The position numbers and the translations under genes were made by a program. The notes under the pieces were generated by a model. It had not been told where the DNA came from. It did not search any database and worked only from the letters and a program-made list of their open reading frames with translations. Source: Microbacterium sp. (GTDB lineage Bacteria; Actinomycetota; Actinomycetes; Actinomycetales; Microbacteriaceae). Taken from it: a stretch of 56,467 bases of DNA. The stretch covers positions 1 through 56,467 of the forward strand of contig JAPSKH010000013.1 in assembly GCA_031177765.1 (NCBI GenBank). Direction: 5' to 3'. This document shows, piece by piece, positions 53,336-56,467 of the stretch (positions within the stretch are counted from its first letter, which is position 1; each line of letters begins with the position of its first letter).

Positions 53336-54691
53336 TCAGGCCAGCTCGCCGGCCTCCAGCAGATCCGTCACCAGGGCGGCGATCGCCGACCGCTCGGAGC
53401 GGACGAGGGTCACGTGCCCGAACAGCCCGTGCCCCTTGAGCGTCTCGATCACCGACGCGACGCCGTCGTGGCGGCCCACTCGCAGGTTGTCGCGCTGGCC
53501 GACGTCGTGGGTGAGCACCACGCGGGAGTTCTGCCCGATGCGGCTGAGCACCGTCAGCAGGACGTTGCGCTCCAGCGACTGGGCCTCGTCGACGATCACG
53601 AAGGCGTCGTGCAGCGATCGTCCGCGGATGTGCGTGAGCGGCAGCACCTCGAGCAGCCCGCGCTCGATCACCTCATCGAGGACGTTCGTCGAGACCACCG
53701 AGCCGAGGGTGTCGAAGACCGCCTGCCCCCACGGGTTCATCTTCTCCTGCTGATCGCCGGGGAGGTACCCCAGCTCCTGGCCGCCGACGGCGAACAGCGG
53801 GCGGAAGACGATGATCTTGCGCTGCTGCTGCCGCTCGAGGACCGCCTCCAGCGCCGCGCACAGGGCGAGCGCCGACTTGCCGGTGCCCGCTCGCCCTCCG
53901 AGCGAGACGATGCCGACCTCCGGGTCCAGCAGGAGGTCGATCGCGATGCGCTGCTCGGCGGAGCGACCGTGCAGGCCGAACACGTCCCGATCCCCGCGCA
54001 CCAGGCGGTACTCGCCGTCGCCGACGACGCGCCCCAGAGCGGAGCCGCGCTCGGAGTGGATGATCAGCCCGGTGTTGACCGGGAGCCCGCGCACCTCGTC
54101 GCTCGCCGCGACCTCGCTCTCGTAGAGGTCGCTGATCTCATCGCCCGAGACGTCGAGCTCGGCGATGCCGGTCCAGCCGGAGTCGACGGCCTGCTCGGCC
54201 AGGTACTCCTCGGCGATCACACCGAGGGAGGCCGCCTTGACGCGCATCGGCAGGTCCTTGGAGACGACGGTGACCTCCTGCCCGTCCTGGGCGAGGTGCA
54301 TGGCCACGGCGAGGATCCGGCTGTCGTTGTCGCCGAGCCGCATGCCGGAGGGCAGCACCGTGGGATCGGTGTTGTTCAGCTCGACGCGCAGCGTGCCGCC
54401 CGCGCCGACGGGGACCGGGAAGTCCAGTCGTCCGTGTTCGACCCGCAGCTCGTCGAGATGACGCAGCGCCTGGCGGGCGAAGTACCCGATCTCAGGATCA
54501 TGGCGCTTGCCCTCGAGCTCGGTGATCACCACGACGGGGATCACGACGTTGTGCTCGGCGAACCGGAAGAACGCGCGCGGATCGCTCAGCAGCACCGACG
54601 TGTCGAGCACGTAGGTGCGAAGCTGCTGATCCGTCCCGTCGACCTGCTCGTAGTCCTGACGGCGCTGCTTGTGTGGTGCTGATGTGGTCAC
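53336..54691 (-). CDS. PIN-PhoH protein (PhoH2-type RNase/ATPase)
   Basis: 451 residues. An N-terminal PIN ribonuclease domain starts at [14 protein letters not shown] (residues 25-38) with further acidic residues in [12 protein letters not shown]; the C-terminal PhoH ATPase has Walker [13 protein letters not shown] (about 265) and Walker [12 protein letters not shown]. Mycobacterial PhoH2 is a sequence-specific RNA helicase/RNase, so an RNA-processing role is likely. GTG at 54691 with GGGAG upstream. A repeat-rich leader precedes it. Confidence 0.94.
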   Translation of the reverse strand: MTTSAPHKQRRQDYEQVDGTDQQLRTYVLDTSVLLSDPRAFFRFAEHNVVIPVVVITELEGKRHDPEIGYFARQALRHLDELRVEHGRLDFPVPVGAGGTLRVELNNTDPTVLPSGMRLGDNDSRILAVAMHLAQDGQEVTVVSKDLPMRVKAASLGVIAEEYLAEQAVDSGWTGIAELDVSGDEISDLYESEVAASDEVRGLPVNTGLIIHSERGSALGRVVGDGEYRLVRGDRDVFGLHGRSAEQRIAIDLLLDPEVGIVSLGGRAGTGKSALALCAALEAVLERQQQRKIIVFRPLFAVGGQELGYLPGDQQEKMNPWGQAVFDTLGSVVSTNVLDEVIERGLLEVLPLTHIRGRSLHDAFVIVDEAQSLERNVLLTVLSRIGQNSRVVLTHDVGQRDNLRVGRHDGVASVIETLKGHGLFGHVTLVRSERSAIAALVTDLLEAGELA

Positions 54692-54705
54692 AACCCACTC
54701 CCGCC

Positions 54706-54811
54706 CCGGGTCGGAAACCCGGCAGTCACGAGTCGGCCGTGGGCCACGAGTCGTGATCCGAGAGGCCGACTCGACCGGGCGCCTTGCCCGATGTCATGAC
54801 CGTACGACTCG
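54706..54811 (-). promoter_or_regulatory. Structured leader of phoH with four CGAGTC boxes
   Basis: CCGGGT/ACCCGG (54706-54722) forms a hairpin beside the SD. CGAGTCGGCC (54729-54738) and GGCCGACTCG (54764-54773) are a perfect 10-bp dyad enclosing CACGAGTCGTG (54745-54755), and a fourth inverted copy is at 54806-54811. Could be protein sites or a folded 5' leader. The gap 54692-54906 holds no other gene. Confidence 0.6.
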
Positions 54812-54906
54812 GCGACGACATCCCGGGACCTCGACACGCCCGCAATTCGTGACGGAGAGGTGAATTCCGGATGCCGTGTCGCGGGCGAGTGCGAAGCCCG
54901 GGTGCG

Positions 54907-56028
54907 TCACCACGTCCGTGCCGAGGAGAAGGCCGCGAGCGCGTCGCCGAACAGCCGCAGCGTGTCGGCTCCCGTGCCGACGTGCGGCGCCACCCGGATG
55001 CGCCCGGCCCGCACCGTCACGGTGAGGCCGTGGTTGGCAAGGGATGCCGCCAGCGGCGCGGCATCCCGCGGCGCCGGCTCCAGCGTCACGATGCCCGCCC
55101 GCTGCTCGGGCTCGCGCGGCGTGATGACCGGGATGCCGTAGCGGTCGGCGAAGAAGATGACATCGCCCGTGCGGGCGGCCAGCTCCGTCTCGATGGCCGC
55201 CACGCCCACGTCGGCGACGTCGCGCAGCGCCGTGGCCAGTCGTGCGGCGGCCAGCGTGTCCGGTCCGGAGACGGTGTACGCCTGCGCGGATCGCGCCGGC
55301 GCCGGCACCTCGTCGACGGGCAGGTCGCCCTCGACGCCGCGGAAGCCCGAGAGCACCGGCGTGATGCGCTCGAGGGCGCGGTCGCCGAACCACGCGAAGC
55401 CGGTGCCGCGGCCGGCGCGCAGCCACTTGTACCCGTGCCCGCACACCACATCGGCCGCGCCGTAGTCGGCGTCCACCATGCCGAATGCCTGGACGGCGTC
55501 GACGATGAGCAGGCGGTCGCCGATGACCTCGCGCAGACCGGCGAGATCGGCGCGATATCCGGTGCGGAAGTCGACGAGGCTGACCGCGAGCGCTCGCGTC
55601 CGCTCGGTGAGCGCAGCCCGCACCACATCGGGCGTGATCCGGCCGTCCGGCGGCTCCAGCCACTGGAGCTCGAGGGACCCGAGCGCGTCGGCCGCTCGCG
55701 TCGCGGCGACGGTGAGACTCGGGAACTCCCCCCGCCCCAGCATCAGCCCGCCCTCCAGACCGTAGACGGCATGCATGAGCCCGTAGGTCGCGGACGGCTG
55801 CAGCACGACCTGATCCATGGCGACGTCCATGAGGTCGGCCACGAGCTCGCGTGCTTCGCGCACGTGATCGGTGACCAGGCGGATGCCGGCGCTCCGTCCC
55901 GATCCCAGCAGCTCGGTGTCGCCCTGAGCCTCTTCGCGGACGGCGGGAGCGAGCGGTCCGAAGGCAGCCCAGTCCAGGTAGCCCGGTTCCCCATCGAACG
56001 ACTGCAGATACGTCTCGAGATCCCCCAT
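54907..56028 (-). CDS. Class V aminotransferase-fold PLP enzyme
   Basis: 373 residues, fold type I. LQPSATYGLMHAVYGL near residue 76 is the PLP phosphate region, LLIVDAVQAFGMVDADY near 175 holds the cofactor Asp, and the PLP lysine is in CGHGYKWLRAG (about 200). Resembles cysteine desulfurase/kynureninase-like proteins, but I see no persulfide cysteine loop near the C-terminus, so desulfurase activity is unlikely. The ATG at 56028 follows CAGAAT and seven bases; an ATG three codons earlier exists. Confidence 0.9.
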   Translation of the reverse strand: MGDLETYLQSFDGEPGYLDWAAFGPLAPAVREEAQGDTELLGSGRSAGIRLVTDHVREARELVADLMDVAMDQVVLQPSATYGLMHAVYGLEGGLMLGRGEFPSLTVAATRAADALGSLELQWLEPPDGRITPDVVRAALTERTRALAVSLVDFRTGYRADLAGLREVIGDRLLIVDAVQAFGMVDADYGAADVVCGHGYKWLRAGRGTGFAWFGDRALERITPVLSGFRGVEGDLPVDEVPAPARSAQAYTVSGPDTLAAARLATALRDVADVGVAAIETELAARTGDVIFFADRYGIPVITPREPEQRAGIVTLEPAPRDAAPLAASLANHGLTVTVRAGRIRVAPHVGTGADTLRLFGDALAAFSSARTW

Positions 56029-56103
56029 CCGCGTCATTCTGGCAGAGCGACGACGGAGACGGCCAGATGCCCTGATGACGGCGGATTCCGCTCCGAGCCG
56101 GGC

Positions 56104-56467
56104 TCAGCCCCCGAACCGGCGGTCCCGCGACGAGAAGTCGCGGATCGCCCGCAGGAAGTCCACCTCGCGCAGGTCCGGCCCCAGGGCTTCGACGAAGTAG
56201 AACTCGCTGTGGGCGCTCTGCCACAGCAGGAAGTCGCTCAACCGCTGCTCGCCCGACGTGCGGATCACCAGATCCGGGTCGGGCTGGCCTCCGGTGTAGA
56301 GGTGCTCGCCGATCTGCTCCGGGGTGAGGCTGGCGGCGAGCTCCTCGAGCGAGCCGCCGCTCTCGTGATGCTTGGCGATGATGCTGCGCACGGCGTCGAC
56401 GATCTCGCTGCGACCCCCGTAGCCGACGGCGAGGTTCACGTGCATGCCGGGGTTGTCCTTCGTGCGC
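56104..56467 (-). CDS. uppS: Isoprenyl transferase (cis-prenyl diphosphate synthase), 3' part
   Basis: About 121 C-terminal residues are visible; the gene continues past the right edge, so no start is given. [17 protein letters not shown], then [18 protein letters not shown] and SEFYFVE, are the conserved second half of undecaprenyl/decaprenyl diphosphate synthases. Makes the polyprenyl lipid carrier for cell wall from IPP, supplied by the pathway ending in IspH. An internal Met near 56445 is not the start because homology runs through it. Confidence 0.93.
   Translation of the reverse strand, partial: RTKDNPGMHVNLAVGYGGRSEIVDAVRSIIAKHHESGGSLEELAASLTPEQIGEHLYTGGQPDPDLVIRTSGEQRLSDFLLWQSAHSEFYFVEALGPDLREVDFLRAIRDFSSRDRRFGG

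Noticed and set aside
54907..56028. A second cysteine desulfurase
   Set aside because: The PLP site is present but no cysteine persulfide loop like SSGSACAAG is seen in the C-terminal region.
1..56467. CRISPR array, prophage, transposase or integrase genes
   Set aside because: No regularly spaced repeats, no transposase or phage-like proteins and no attachment-site duplication beside a tRNA were found on reading both strands.

Overview
The window is about 70 percent G+C by eye and is packed with chromosomal genes. It looks like a high-GC actinobacterium of the Microbacteriaceae, most like Microbacterium. The evidence is strong G/C third positions, a MarP-type CvpA-serine protease, an NrtR-nadABC operon, a GlpX-type class II FBPase beside a class II aldolase, a PIN-PhoH protein, DUF4245, and many GTG starts with no Shine-Dalgarno sequence that begin 6-7 bases after a TANNNT box. 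No insertion sequence, phage gene, CRISPR array, rRNA or tRNA was seen. The window reads as mostly core chromosome with some accessory genes.

Region 1 (1-7.1 kb): an AbiEi-like/nuclease-fold orphan, a long palindrome, then the glycine cleavage genes gcvT-gcvH-gcvP (minus strand) under a clear tandem glycine riboswitch, and a membrane-anchored serine protease. Region 2 (7.2-14.0 kb): an NrtR regulator with a large dyad over its promoter and start codon, then nadA-nadB-nadC, a NifS-type cysteine desulfurase (probable sulfur donor for the NadA cluster) and a coupled glycosyltransferase. Together they make NAD from aspartate under a Nudix-fold sensor.

Region 3 (14-25 kb): an ABC exporter, a DHA2 efflux pump, an AhpD-like protein, a Cys-rich mini-protein, a Fpg/Nei glycosylase, two small genes of unknown function with perfect ribosome sites, a CBS-pair protein, CorA, a stand-alone cytochrome oxidase subunit I and a YbdK-type carboxylate-amine ligase. 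Region 4 (25-39 kb): small and hypothetical genes, an EI24 membrane protein, a YeaQ-type stress protein, a divergent LysR/flavoprotein pair with an aminotransferase, a PIG-V-like membrane glycosyltransferase preceded by a 9-codon ORF, an SDR beside a decayed thioesterase, a HIBADH-like dehydrogenase, a TetR/YmcC divergent pair with TAGCAC repeats, a hydrolase, YchF and a methyltransferase.

Region 5 (39-56.5 kb): exonuclease, RmuC, divergent glpX/fbaA (gluconeogenesis), ispH, xseA-xseB-DUF4245-carbonic anhydrase-fumC, a histidine kinase/response regulator pair, an exported Pro-rich protein, PhoH with a structured leader, a class V aminotransferase-fold protein and the 3' part of an isoprenyl transferase running off the right edge.

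My reading finds no clearly new multi-gene system. The most informative unexplained signals are regulatory: the NrtR dyad, the widespread leaderless promoter layout, the run of look-alike hairpins at 52.4 kb, the phoH leader repeats, the SD-sequestering mini-ORF at 31.8 kb, and an apparent excess of the GGATGC/GCATCC hexamer.
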